Of a stretch of DNA of 64,000 nt, positions 43,906 to 52,858 are shown one piece after another (position 1 is the stretch's first letter; each line of letters begins with the position of its first letter). A program made the translations under genes and the position numbers. Source of the DNA: an uncultured Gemmiger sp. (GTDB lineage: Bacteria; Bacillota; Clostridia; Oscillospirales; Ruminococcaceae); the NCBI GenBank assembly GCA_944382835.1, contig CALWNP010000003.1, positions 1 through 64,000 on the forward strand, in the 5' to 3' direction. The notes under the pieces are model-generated. The model was not told where the DNA came from, searched no databases, and saw only the letters and a program-made list of their open reading frames with translations.

Positions 43906-44842
43906 TTCTCCCAAACCCCGCGTTGTCGCCATCGGCGGCCCCACAGCCACCGGCAAAACTGCCCTTTCGGTGGCATTGGCCAAGCGCTTTGACGGCGAAA
44001 TCATCAGCGCTGACTCCATGCAGATCTACCGCGGGTTGGACGTGGGTACCGCCAAGGTCACCCCGGAAGAGCAGCAGGGGATTCCCCATCATCTGGTAGA
44101 CATCCGCGATCCCGAGGAACTGTTCAGTGTGGCGGATTTTGTGGCGCTGGCCCAGCCCATCATCGCGGACCTGGACCGGCGGGGCAAGCTGGCCATCGTG
44201 GCAGGCGGCACAGGGCTTTACATTACCAGCTTGCTCAATGGTACCGCCTTCGCCCCCGAAAAAACCGACCCGGCCATCCGGACCGAACTGCAGCGTCAGG
44301 CCGAGGCCGAAGGAGCACAGGCCTTGTACCAGGAGTTGAGCCGGGTGGACCCCGAGTATGCGGCCACGGTGCATCCCAACAACCTGCCCCGGGTCGTCCG
44401 GGCACTGGAGCTGTACAGATCCACGGGCCGCCGAATGAGCGAACAGCGCCGGGAATCCAGGGCAGCGGAGCCGCCTTATCGCGCCCTTTGTCTCTGCCTG
44501 ACTTGCCGGGACCGCTCGATTCTCTACCGCCGCATCGATCAGCGGGTGGACCGGATGGTCCATCAGGGACTGTTGGAGGAGGCGCGTCTGGTGTATGAGC
44601 ACCGGGACAGCTACAAAACAGCGGCTCAGGCCATCGGATACAAGGAGTTTTTTCCCTATTTTGAGGGACAGGCCACCGTCCAGGACTGTGCAAACCGCTT
44701 GAAACAGGCCTCCCGCAACTATGCAAAACGACAGCTTACCTGGTTTCGACACCAAAATGAAGCGGTTTGGCTTTATCTTGATGAGGATGATGTGCTGCAA
44801 CAGGCAATCTGCCATCTGAATGCGTTTTTACAGCAAAGCTGA
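43889..44842 (+). CDS. miaA: tRNA dimethylallyltransferase MiaA
   Basis: A 317-residue enzyme adding a dimethylallyl group to A37 of tRNAs reading UNN codons, the step before MiaB. The P-loop GPTATGKT is at 17-24, ISADSMQIYRGLD at ~37-49 and the AQAIGYKEF motif near 250. The most upstream start is TTG 43889, inside mutL, with AAGGAG 12 bases upstream; TTG 43898 is a close alternative. DMAPP for the reaction comes from the MEP pathway whose genes dxr and ispG are in this window. Confidence 0.95.
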   Translation: MAGLSDSPKPRVVAIGGPTATGKTALSVALAKRFDGEIISADSMQIYRGLDVGTAKVTPEEQQGIPHHLVDIRDPEELFSVADFVALAQPIIADLDRRGKLAIVAGGTGLYITSLLNGTAFAPEKTDPAIRTELQRQAEAEGAQALYQELSRVDPEYAATVHPNNLPRVVRALELYRSTGRRMSEQRRESRAAEPPYRALCLCLTCRDRSILYRRIDQRVDRMVHQGLLEEARLVYEHRDSYKTAAQAIGYKEFFPYFEGQATVQDCANRLKQASRNYAKRQLTWFRHQNEAVWLYLDEDDVLQQAICHLNAFLQQS

Positions 44843-44880
44843 TCCCGGCACAAGGCCCCGGGGCAAAGGGAGGTGAGGGA

Positions 44881-46119
44881 ATGGAATCGAACTCTGCATC
44901 CAAATCGTCGGGCAAGAAAGTGGCACTGTTTGTCATCATGACGCTGCTCTTTCTGGCGGCGGGCCTGTATGTGGGCATTCAGCTCTTTTCCATCCTTCAC
45001 CGTACCTACAAAACCGAAACAGCCATCGCCGCGACCATGGCGGACAGCGTCTACCTCAATGGGGTGGCGGTGTTTGACGCGGTGGACGTGACCGGCGGCG
45101 GGGGAGAGCTGGGATACCTTGTGGAGGACGGTGAGCGGGTCACCGGAGGCACTGCTCTGGCTGAGGTTTATACCAGCGAGGAACAGGGGGTTCTGCGGGA
45201 AAGACTGGACCGTCTGGATCGGGTCATTGATCTTTTGACCAAGTCGGAAAACTCGGCGGGCAGTGATCTGACGGTGTTGACCACCGAAACCCGGCAATCC
45301 CTCTATGATCTGCTGGACATTCTGGAAAACGCTTCGTACAGCGATCTCTCCAACGCCGAAGACGCCTTTTTGCTGGCCCAGAACCGGCTTCAGATCAGCA
45401 CCGGCCAGGTGGGGGGCTTTGAGTCCACCATCGCGGAGCTGCAATCCGAGCGGGAAACGGTCCAGTCTCAGCTGGGGGCATTGGAGACCATCACGGCCCA
45501 GACCAACGGTTATTTCATCTCGGCGTCGCTGACTCCCTTTTTGCAAACCGATGCCCAGGCTTTGAGCGATGCCACTCCCACCGCTTTGCAGCAGATGCTC
45601 GCGGAGGGAATCCCCGAGGCCGATGTCGGGCTGGTGGGGCGGATCATCACGGGATTCAGCTGGAAGTTCTATGCTACCTGTGATCTGGCCACGGCTGCCC
45701 GGTTTGATGGGCTGAACACCGTCAAGATCAGCGTCCCCGGTAAGGAAAACACCCCTTTGTCGGCCACCGTTTCGGAGGTGACGGTCGACGAGGAAAACGG
45801 GGTGGCCAAGGTGGTTCTGGAATGCCAGAGCATCAACGCCGATGTCCTCCGGTTGGGAATGGAAGAGGCGCAGGTGGATCTGAAAACCTACACCGGCATC
45901 CGGGTGGACCGCAATGCACTCCATATCGTCAACGGTGAATATGGTGTCTATGTCAAGTACGGCAACATCCAGCGCTTCCGCAAGATCCAGGTTCTCTACG
46001 AAAATGACAACTATATTCTTGTGCCGGAGAACGGCGCTGTGGGCACTGACAACGAACTGCGGCTGTATGACGAAGTGATCGTGGAAGGGTCAAATTTGCA
46101 GGACGGCAAGCTGTTGTAG
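44881..46119 (+). CDS. HlyD-like membrane adaptor protein
   Basis: A 412-residue protein anchored by one N-terminal helix (~13-38) with the rest outside. Residues ~45-85 and ~320-400 resemble the split biotinyl-lipoyl/barrel-sandwich and beta-barrel parts of HlyD-type membrane fusion proteins, with a long helical coiled coil between (~95-200, Leu/Glu-rich). No ABC transporter or efflux pump is adjacent; instead it is placed directly before sepF, an arrangement I remember from other Clostridia. Function unknown; a cell-envelope or division role is inference. AAAGGGAGGTGAGGGA precedes ATG. Confidence 0.72.
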   Translation: MESNSASKSSGKKVALFVIMTLLFLAAGLYVGIQLFSILHRTYKTETAIAATMADSVYLNGVAVFDAVDVTGGGGELGYLVEDGERVTGGTALAEVYTSEEQGVLRERLDRLDRVIDLLTKSENSAGSDLTVLTTETRQSLYDLLDILENASYSDLSNAEDAFLLAQNRLQISTGQVGGFESTIAELQSERETVQSQLGALETITAQTNGYFISASLTPFLQTDAQALSDATPTALQQMLAEGIPEADVGLVGRIITGFSWKFYATCDLATAARFDGLNTVKISVPGKENTPLSATVSEVTVDEENGVAKVVLECQSINADVLRLGMEEAQVDLKTYTGIRVDRNALHIVNGEYGVYVKYGNIQRFRKIQVLYENDNYILVPENGAVGTDNELRLYDEVIVEGSNLQDGKLL

Positions 46120-46130
46120 CCGGTTTTGTA

Positions 46131-46159
46131 TTGACAATCTTACAAAAAAAAGCGATAAT
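46131..46159 (+). promoter_or_regulatory. promoter of the sepF block
   Basis: Perfect TTGACA (46131-46136), 17-base spacer, GATAAT (46154-46159), 87 bases before the sepF ATG. Confidence 0.8.
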
Positions 46160-46245
46160 GTCTAATGTATATCGCTGCAATGTTTGATTTGCCCAACGGC
46201 GGCGATGTATCTCTTTGTGAGAGTTTAGTATAAGGAGAGACAACC

Positions 46246-46710
46246 ATGTCCGTTTTTGATAATTTGAAAGGTGTGCTTGGCATCAACCAGGACGCCGAAG
46301 GCGACGCCTACCTGGATGATACCGAGGACGATGTTTTCGCTGGAAACCAGGGCGGTGCAGCGGCGCCTGATACATATGCCGCGCAGGCTGAGGCGACCAA
46401 ACAGCACAACAAGGTAGTCAACATCAACGCGACTACCCAGCTTCAGGTTGTGCTGGTCAAGCCGGAGCGCTTTGACGACGCTTCCACCATCGCCGATCAG
46501 CTCAACGCAAAACGCACCGTCGTTTTGAATCTCGAGTCCACCAACAAGGAGGTCTCCCGCCGGCTGATCGACTTTTTGTCCGGTGTGGCCTATGCCAACA
46601 ACGGCCAGATCAAGCGCGTGGCCACCAGCACCTTCATCATTACTCCCTATAACGTGGATATTATGGGGGATCTGATTGATGAACTGGAAAACAATGGTGT
46701 CTTCTTCTGA
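46246..46710 (+). CDS. sepF: cell division protein SepF
   Basis: A 154-residue division protein that bundles FtsZ and tethers it to the membrane. The N-terminal MSVFDNLKGVLGI is the amphipathic membrane-binding helix; a ~60-residue acidic/Ala-rich linker follows; the C-terminal SepF domain (~70-154) contains VVLNLESTNKEVSRRLIDFL and the terminal DIMGDLIDELE. TATAAGGAGAGACAACC precedes the start. First gene after a strong promoter, overlapping the S4-domain gene. Confidence 0.95.
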   Translation: MSVFDNLKGVLGINQDAEGDAYLDDTEDDVFAGNQGGAAAPDTYAAQAEATKQHNKVVNINATTQLQVVLVKPERFDDASTIADQLNAKRTVVLNLESTNKEVSRRLIDFLSGVAYANNGQIKRVATSTFIITPYNVDIMGDLIDELENNGVFF

Positions 46711-47497
46711 TCCGCATGCCGTCCGGGGCTATGTCCCGCCGCAAAATGAGGAAGAACGCCGCCTGGTGCGCCGGGCAGAGGAGCTTTGTCAGACCGCCAT
46801 GGCGCGGGGAATCCCGCGCTATTCCGGCTTTTTGTCCGACCGGGAGCAGATGCTGGCTTTGGCGGGGGTCAACCGCGCCGGATGTCAGTGTGCACACTTC
46901 TGGGGTGGCTGGCCGGATGCCGAGCGCAAGGTCCTTTGCATTGAGCCGCCGGATGCTTGGCAGGAACAGCCAGTGACGGCACTGCGCATTGCAGCCCGTG
47001 TGGAGGCCGGCGCTCAGGAGCCCGGACATCGGGATTATCTCGGGGCCATTCTGGGACTTGGGTTGGAGCGAACCTGTGTGGGAGATCTGCTTGCAGCCCA
47101 GGACCATGTGGTGTATGCTATGGTACTGGACAACAAGGCGGATTTCCTTGTTGCCAATCTGGTCAGTGTGGGACGGTTCCCGGTGGAAACGGCAGTGTGC
47201 GATGCCGTACCGGAAAGTGTTCTGCAGGGGCCAGAGCGGACCTTACGAGAGGCAACAGTACCATCCTTACGTGCGGACAGCGTTTTGGCGGCAATGATGC
47301 ACACCTCCCGGGCGGTGGCTGCACAGGCCATTGCCGGCGGCCGTGTGGAGATCAACCATCTCCCATTGCATGCTGCCCATGAGCCGGTGTATGAGAAGGA
47401 TCTCTTTACCGTACGGGGTGTGGGCCGGTACCGTTTGCAGGCTGTGGGCGGTACCAGCAAAAAAGGGCGGATTTTTATTTCCTTTTTTCAATATTGA
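46679..47497 (+). CDS. ylmH: YlmH-like S4-domain RNA-binding protein
   Basis: A 272-residue protein with the YlmH layout: an N-terminal alpha/beta region (LLAAQDHVVYAMVLDNKADF in the middle part, the YlmH 'degradation-resistant' RNA-binding-like segment) and a C-terminal S4 domain (~195-255: LAAMMHTSRAVAAQAIAGGR...). YlmH binds stalled 50S-peptidyl-tRNA complexes in Bacillus. ATG 46679 has GGGGG nine bases upstream; ATG 46694 is an alternative. It overlaps the end of sepF by 32 bases and precedes divIVA, the usual order. Confidence 0.88.
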   Translation: MNWKTMVSSSDPHAVRGYVPPQNEEERRLVRRAEELCQTAMARGIPRYSGFLSDREQMLALAGVNRAGCQCAHFWGGWPDAERKVLCIEPPDAWQEQPVTALRIAARVEAGAQEPGHRDYLGAILGLGLERTCVGDLLAAQDHVVYAMVLDNKADFLVANLVSVGRFPVETAVCDAVPESVLQGPERTLREATVPSLRADSVLAAMMHTSRAVAAQAIAGGRVEINHLPLHAAHEPVYEKDLFTVRGVGRYRLQAVGGTSKKGRIFISFFQY

Positions 47498-47574
47498 CCG
47501 CGTGGGGGGACTGTTACCTTCCTGCGCGATTCCCAGCCAATTCTGGGCCAGGCCCGAAACAGGAGGAATAGTGG

Positions 47575-48471
47575 ATGATTGCTTCGGAGGATGTCCGCCG
47601 CGTTACCTTTGAACGCGCCATGCGTGGCTATCGCTGCGACGATGTGGACGATTATCTCAAACAGGTGGCGGACAGCATGGATGCACTGGCCGCAGACAAC
47701 GACGACCTGCAGAAAAAGCTGGTGGTCCTTGCCCAGCGCATTGACCAGTACCGCGCCGAAGAGGATACCTTGCGCACCACCATGATCAACGCCCAGCGTC
47801 TGGGAGAAAACGTGATCAAGGAAGCCAAACAGAAGGCGGCTGAGATCATCCGTTCGGCCAACATCAAGGCGGAAGACCGGGAGCAGCATGCCCGGGACGA
47901 GGTGGAGCTGGCCAAACAGGAAGTGACCACCCTGAAACGGGAAGCGGACAGCTTCAAGAAGTCATTGCTGGAAATGTATCGCAAGCACATCGAGATTCTG
48001 AGCAAGATTCCCGAGTATCCCGAAAGCGGCGAACAGCAAACCACCTCCACCCAGAAGCCCGCTGCCCAACCCGAACCGGAGCCGACGCCGGAACCCGCAG
48101 CCTATGAGGCCCCTGCACCGGCCCAGCCGGAGCCGGGCTTTGCGAAACAGGAGTTCTATGAGGAGCCGCAGCCTGAGCCGGCTGCGGTTGCGGAACCGGA
48201 AGAAGAAAAGGTGGATACGGTGGAGTTTGCCATCGCCCCCAAACCGGACGAGCCCCAGGATCTGCGGCAGGACAATGATCTGTCCAGTCCCTTCCAGCCC
48301 GGTGCCGGTTTATACGATGAACCTGCCCCGGCACCAGCCCCCAAGAAGACAACCCGGAGCCGCAGCAGCTCCAAATCCCGGACAACCCGGAAGAAGGCCC
48401 AGCCGGCCCAGCCGGCCGAGGATCTGCCGGCATCGCTGGATTCCTTTTCCGGCGTAGATTTTGACAGCTGA
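47575..48471 (+). CDS. divIVA: DivIVA-domain protein
   Basis: A 298-residue polar/septal scaffold. The N-terminal DivIVA domain (RVTFERAMRGYRCDDVDDYL at ~10-29) binds curved membrane; a coiled coil extends to ~145; the C-terminal half is a disordered Pro/Glu/Ala-rich stretch ending in a basic SRSSSKSRTTRKK segment and an acidic tip. The long disordered tail is much larger than in Bacillus DivIVA (164 residues). CAGGAGGAATAGTGG precedes ATG. Confidence 0.92.
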   Translation: MIASEDVRRVTFERAMRGYRCDDVDDYLKQVADSMDALAADNDDLQKKLVVLAQRIDQYRAEEDTLRTTMINAQRLGENVIKEAKQKAAEIIRSANIKAEDREQHARDEVELAKQEVTTLKREADSFKKSLLEMYRKHIEILSKIPEYPESGEQQTTSTQKPAAQPEPEPTPEPAAYEAPAPAQPEPGFAKQEFYEEPQPEPAAVAEPEEEKVDTVEFAIAPKPDEPQDLRQDNDLSSPFQPGAGLYDEPAPAPAPKKTTRSRSSSKSRTTRKKAQPAQPAEDLPASLDSFSGVDFDS

Positions 48472-48552
48472 TCGCTGTCCTGACGATGCGAAACTCTGCA
48501 GCATTTGCTGCGGATGATTTTGATTTCTTTTAATAGAGGAGAGTAGGAAATT

Positions 48553-51324
48553 TTGGCGCAGAATTACAACGACACCATTCATAAGATGTCGACCCCCTTC
48601 GAAATGCGGGCCGGCTTGCCCAAAAAGGAACCCAAAATGCTGGAAGACTGGGAGAAGAACCATGTCTACGAGCAGATGATCCGCAACAATGAGGGTCATC
48701 CCCGCTTCATCCTGCATGACGGCCCGCCGTATGCCAACGGCAGCATCCATATGGGCACTGCTTTGAATAAGATTATCAAGGATATCATCATCCGTAGCAA
48801 GAACATGGAGGGCTACTGCGCCCCCTATGTGCCCGGCTATGATACCCATGGTCTGCCCATCGAGCTCAAGGCATTGGGCTCCCTGGGGGACAAAAAGTCC
48901 GGCATTTCCAAGCTGGAACTGCGCCGCATCTGCCGCGAGTTTGCCACCGAGCACATTGATGTGATGAACGAACAGTTCAAACGTCTGGGTGTGCAGGGCG
49001 ACTTCGACAACCCCTACCTGACTCTGCGCCCGGAGTTTGAGGCCCGCCAGGTGGAGATCTTTGGTGAGATGGCCAAGAAGGGCTATATCTACAAGGGCAT
49101 GAAGGCTGTATACTGGTGCCCCGAAGATCGCACCGCGCTGGCCGAGGCGGAGATCGAGTATGCCGAGGATGAGTGCGACTCCATCTACGTCCGCTTCAAG
49201 CTGACCGGCGACCCCAAGGGCGTTCTGGCCAAGTATGGCATTCCTCTGGAAAGGGCCTGGGTCATGATCTGGACCACCACCACCTGGACCCTGCCCGCCA
49301 ACGTGGCCACCTGCCTGAATCCCAACCTGGAATACGTCTTTGTTAAGATTGGCGAGGACTACCATCTGATGGCGGCCGAGCTGGTCAAGTCCACCATGGA
49401 AGCCTGCCACGTCGAGGACTACACCGTCCTCGAACCCCACATCCTGGGCTCTGAGCTGGAGATGCTAGAGTACCAGCATCCCTTCCTGGACCGCACCGGT
49501 CTGATCATCCTGGGCGATCATGTCACTCTGGAAGGCGGCACCGGCTGCGTCCACACCGCGCCTGGTCACGGTGTCGAGGACTTTGAAGTCTGTGTCCAGC
49601 ACTATCCTCAGCTGCCCATTGTGGTGCCGGTGGACGACGGCGGTTATCTCACCGAGGAAGCCGGCAAGGAGTTTGCCGGCCTGAAAGTCTGGGACGCCAA
49701 CAAGGTCATTCTCCAGCACATCAAGGAGACCGGCCATCTGATGGGCGTGCAGCACATCACCCACCAGTATCCCCATTGCTGGCGCTGCCACAACCCCATC
49801 ATCTTCCGCGCCACCGAGCAGTGGTTCTGCTCCATCGAGCAGTTCAAGGATCAGGTCTACAAGGCCATCGATGAGGTGAAATGGCAGCCGGCCTGGGGCC
49901 ACGATCGGATGCACGGCATGGTCCACGACCGCAACGACTGGTGCATCAGCCGTCAGCGTGTCTGGGGCGTGCCCATCCCGGTGTTCTACTGCAAGAAGTG
50001 CGGCAAGTACCACATCACCGACACCTCCATCAAGGCGGTTTCGGATCTGTTCCGCAAAGAGGGCAGCGATGCCTGGTACAAGTATGAGGCCAATGAGATC
50101 CTGCCCAAGACCGAGGTCTGCGAGTGCGGTGCCTCCGATTGGGAAAAGGATTCCGATATCATGGACGTCTGGTTCGACTCCGGCTCCACCTGGAGCGCTG
50201 TCTGCCGCGAGCGTCCTGAACTCTCCTGGCCGGTGGACCTCTACATGGAGGGCGCCGATCAGTTCCGTGGCTGGTTCCAGTCCAGCCTGCTGACCTGCGT
50301 GGCCACCCAGGGCATTGCGCCTTACAAGGGTGTTCTCTGCCACGGCTGGGTGGTGGACGCCCAGGGCAAGCAGATGCACAAGTCTGCCGGCAACGGCATG
50401 GAGCCCTCCGAGATCATCCGGGATTATGGCGCTGATATCATCCGTCTTTGGGTGGCGTCCAGCGACTACACCGTGGATGTGCGCGCCGGTAAGGAAATCT
50501 TCCGCCAGCTCTCTGAGGCATACCGCAAGATGCGCAACACCGCCCGTTTCATGCTGGGCAATATCAGCGATTTTGACCCCAAGACCAACATGGTTCCCGA
50601 GGATCAGCTGTTCGAGATCGACCGCTGGGCGCTGCAGGCCACCAATGCCCTGACCGCCACCATGCGGGAAGCTTATGACAGCTACGACTTCTCCCGTGCC
50701 TATCATGCACTTTACAACTTCTGCGTCATTGACATGTCCAACTTCTATATGGACGTGATCAAGGACCGCCTCTATTGTGCAGATGACCACGCCCGCCGCT
50801 GTGCACAGACCACCCTCTATCAGATTCTGGTGGACTTCACCAAGCTGCTGGCGCCCATCCTCTGCTTCACCAGCCAGGAAATCTGGAGCTATATCCCCAA
50901 GACTGAGGGCATGAAGGACTATGTGGTCTTTGAGCGGATGCCGGAGGCCAAAGCGGTAGCCGATGAAGCTTTCCAGGCCAAGTGGGACCGTATTATGGCG
51001 GTGCGCGACGATGTGAAGAAGGTTCTGGAACAGGCCCGTGCCGATAAGACCATCGGTTCTTCTCTGGAAGCGGCTGTCACCCTGTACTGCAATGATGAGA
51101 TGTATGACTTCCTCAACGGCATCCCGATGGATGAGCTGGCCGACCTGATGATCGTCTCCCAGGTTAACCTGGAAAAAGGCGAAGGCGGCGTCAAGGGCCT
51201 GGTGGAAGGTCTGGGTGTCAGTGCCTGCCATGCGGCCGGTGCCAAGTGCCTGCGCTGCTGGAAGTATGATACTGCCGTCAATGAGGCTGGGCTGTGCCCG
51301 CGCTGCGCTGCTGTTCTGGCTTGA
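48553..51324 (+). CDS. ileS: isoleucyl-tRNA synthetase
   Basis: A 923-residue class I aminoacyl-tRNA synthetase. The HIGH motif appears as GSIHMGTA (H66), the KMSKS loop as KQMHKS (606-611), the editing CP1 domain contains the GTGCVHTAPGHG motif, and the C-terminal zinc site is CLRCWK...CPRC. The start is TTG 48553 with AGAGGAG ~11 bases upstream. The 81-base gap after divIVA holds no T-box: there is no AGGGTGG element and no room for a specifier stem. Position after divIVA and before lspA is the Firmicutes norm. Confidence 0.97.
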   Translation: MAQNYNDTIHKMSTPFEMRAGLPKKEPKMLEDWEKNHVYEQMIRNNEGHPRFILHDGPPYANGSIHMGTALNKIIKDIIIRSKNMEGYCAPYVPGYDTHGLPIELKALGSLGDKKSGISKLELRRICREFATEHIDVMNEQFKRLGVQGDFDNPYLTLRPEFEARQVEIFGEMAKKGYIYKGMKAVYWCPEDRTALAEAEIEYAEDECDSIYVRFKLTGDPKGVLAKYGIPLERAWVMIWTTTTWTLPANVATCLNPNLEYVFVKIGEDYHLMAAELVKSTMEACHVEDYTVLEPHILGSELEMLEYQHPFLDRTGLIILGDHVTLEGGTGCVHTAPGHGVEDFEVCVQHYPQLPIVVPVDDGGYLTEEAGKEFAGLKVWDANKVILQHIKETGHLMGVQHITHQYPHCWRCHNPIIFRATEQWFCSIEQFKDQVYKAIDEVKWQPAWGHDRMHGMVHDRNDWCISRQRVWGVPIPVFYCKKCGKYHITDTSIKAVSDLFRKEGSDAWYKYEANEILPKTEVCECGASDWEKDSDIMDVWFDSGSTWSAVCRERPELSWPVDLYMEGADQFRGWFQSSLLTCVATQGIAPYKGVLCHGWVVDAQGKQMHKSAGNGMEPSEIIRDYGADIIRLWVASSDYTVDVRAGKEIFRQLSEAYRKMRNTARFMLGNISDFDPKTNMVPEDQLFEIDRWALQATNALTATMREAYDSYDFSRAYHALYNFCVIDMSNFYMDVIKDRLYCADDHARRCAQTTLYQILVDFTKLLAPILCFTSQEIWSYIPKTEGMKDYVVFERMPEAKAVADEAFQAKWDRIMAVRDDVKKVLEQARADKTIGSSLEAAVTLYCNDEMYDFLNGIPMDELADLMIVSQVNLEKGEGGVKGLVEGLGVSACHAAGAKCLRCWKYDTAVNEAGLCPRCAAVLA

Positions 51325-51365
51325 TTGTGCTTCGATGCCGCGGCTAAGGCTTAATGCGGCAATTT

Positions 51366-51408
51366 CAGCGGTGCTTTTGGATTACGAAAAAGCACCGCTG
51401 CTTTTTTA
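51366..51408 (+). terminator. terminator after ileS
   Basis: CAGCGGTGCTTTT pairs with AAAAAGCACCGCTG (51366-51378 with 51387-51400), followed by CTTTTTT. Confidence 0.93.
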
Positions 51409-51432
51409 TCAAATCATGGAGGTTTGTTTTCC

Positions 51433-51945
51433 ATGTTGTATGGCATTCTGTCCTGGGTATGCGTTGCCGTGCTGGCCGGGGTTGATCAGCTGATCAAGGG
51501 CTGGGCCAACGCTGTGCTGATGCCGGTGCAGTCCATGCCGCTCATCCCCAGGGTCATTGAGCTGCATTACGTCCTCAACGATGGCATGGCCTTTTCCATG
51601 CTCAGCGGAAAGCGTTGGCTGCTCATTGCGGTCACCGGTGTTGTGCTGGTGGCTGTGCTGGTGATGCTGCTGGTGCGCCGGATGGGGCGGCTGGAGCGGC
51701 TGGCCTGGATTCTGGTAGCTGGCGGCGGCATCGGCAATCTCATCGACCGTGTCCTGAACGGGGTCGTGGTGGATTATTTCAATCTGCTTTTCATGCGGTT
51801 TGCGGTTTTCAATTTCGCGGATATCTGTGTCTGCGTGGGGGTGGGACTGCTGATCCTGCTAGTGCTGTTGGAGTTGTACCGGGACAGCAAGGGCCAATCC
51901 ACCCAGGAAAAACTTTCACCGGAGCAGAACAATGCAGACACGTGA
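51433..51945 (+). CDS. lspA: lipoprotein signal peptidase (signal peptidase II)
   Basis: A 170-residue four-helix membrane aspartyl protease that removes signal peptides from lipoproteins such as the TrpX-like protein in this window. The catalytic aspartates are D105 (GNLIDR) and D130 (FNFADI). The ATG at 51433 is 10 bases after GGAGG; a TTG at 51424 is in frame but closer to the ribosome site. The hydrophilic tail of ~20 residues is longer than usual. Overlaps the next gene by 14 bases. Confidence 0.95.
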   Translation: MLYGILSWVCVAVLAGVDQLIKGWANAVLMPVQSMPLIPRVIELHYVLNDGMAFSMLSGKRWLLIAVTGVVLVAVLVMLLVRRMGRLERLAWILVAGGGIGNLIDRVLNGVVVDYFNLLFMRFAVFNFADICVCVGVGLLILLVLLELYRDSKGQSTQEKLSPEQNNADT

Positions 51946-52858
51946 ATTTACCGTGCCGCCCGAGGGGGAAGGTCAGCGGCTGGACCGCTGGCTGGCCGAC
52001 TGTTGCGAGGACCTCTCCCGCAATGCACTTCAGGGATTGATGGAGCAGGGGTTGGTCCTTTGCAATGATCGCCCGGTCAACAAGAAAGAAAAGGTCCGGG
52101 CGGGGGATGCCATCTTGCTTCATCTGCCGGATCCGCAGCCCATCGAGGCTCAACCTCAGAATATCCCACTGGACATTGTCTACGAGGACCCCTATCTTCT
52201 GGTGGTCAACAAACCCAAAGGAATGGTGGTGCACCCGGCTCCCGGCAATCCGGATGGGACATTGGTCAATGCCTTGCTATACCATTGTGCCGGCAGTCTG
52301 TCCGGCATCGGAGGGGCTATCCGCCCTGGAATTGTCCACCGGATTGACAAGGACACCAGCGGACTTCTGGTGGTGGCCAAGGATGATGCCACCCATCAGT
52401 CCCTCAGCGAACAGATGAGTGTTCATTCCATCCATCGGGTGTACCATGCGGTGGTGTATGGCAATCTCAAACAGGATGAGGGATTTGTGGAGGCGCCCAT
52501 CGGGCGGGATCCCAGGGACCGTAAAAAGATGGCGGTAACCCAGACCAACTCCAAATATGCCTATACCGGATGGCAGGTTCTGGAGCGGTTTGGAAATTTT
52601 ACCTATATTGCCTGTCGGCTGAAAACGGGACGGACGCATCAGATCCGGGTTCATATGGCCTCCATCGGGCATCCTTTGGCCGGCGATCCGGTGTATGGCC
52701 CCCGCAACTGCATCAAAGCACTGCAGGGGCAGTGCCTGCACGCCAAGGAACTTGGTTTTGTGCATCCGGCTACCGGAAAATCTATGTTTTTTGACAGCGA
52801 ACTGCCGCCTTATTTTGCAGAATATCTGGCTCGGCTCAGAAAGGAATTTCGCAAATGA
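51932..52858 (+). CDS. RluD-like pseudouridine synthase
   Basis: A 308-residue RluA-family enzyme with an N-terminal S4 domain (~12-60) and catalytic Asp139 in HRIDKDTSG. The ACRLKTGRTHQIRVHM motif near 230 and the YRGHPLAGDPVYG-like segment (IGHPLAGDPVYG) are present. It corresponds by position (after lspA) to Bacillus YlyB and is probably the enzyme for pseudouridines of 23S helix 69. It is the second RluA-family gene in the window. The stop overlaps the next start (ATGA). Confidence 0.93.
   Translation: MQTREFTVPPEGEGQRLDRWLADCCEDLSRNALQGLMEQGLVLCNDRPVNKKEKVRAGDAILLHLPDPQPIEAQPQNIPLDIVYEDPYLLVVNKPKGMVVHPAPGNPDGTLVNALLYHCAGSLSGIGGAIRPGIVHRIDKDTSGLLVVAKDDATHQSLSEQMSVHSIHRVYHAVVYGNLKQDEGFVEAPIGRDPRDRKKMAVTQTNSKYAYTGWQVLERFGNFTYIACRLKTGRTHQIRVHMASIGHPLAGDPVYGPRNCIKALQGQCLHAKELGFVHPATGKSMFFDSELPPYFAEYLARLRKEFRK

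Noticed and set aside
48472..48552. Possible T-box or riboswitch before ileS
   Set aside because: Too short and no T-box consensus; only a 5-bp hairpin.
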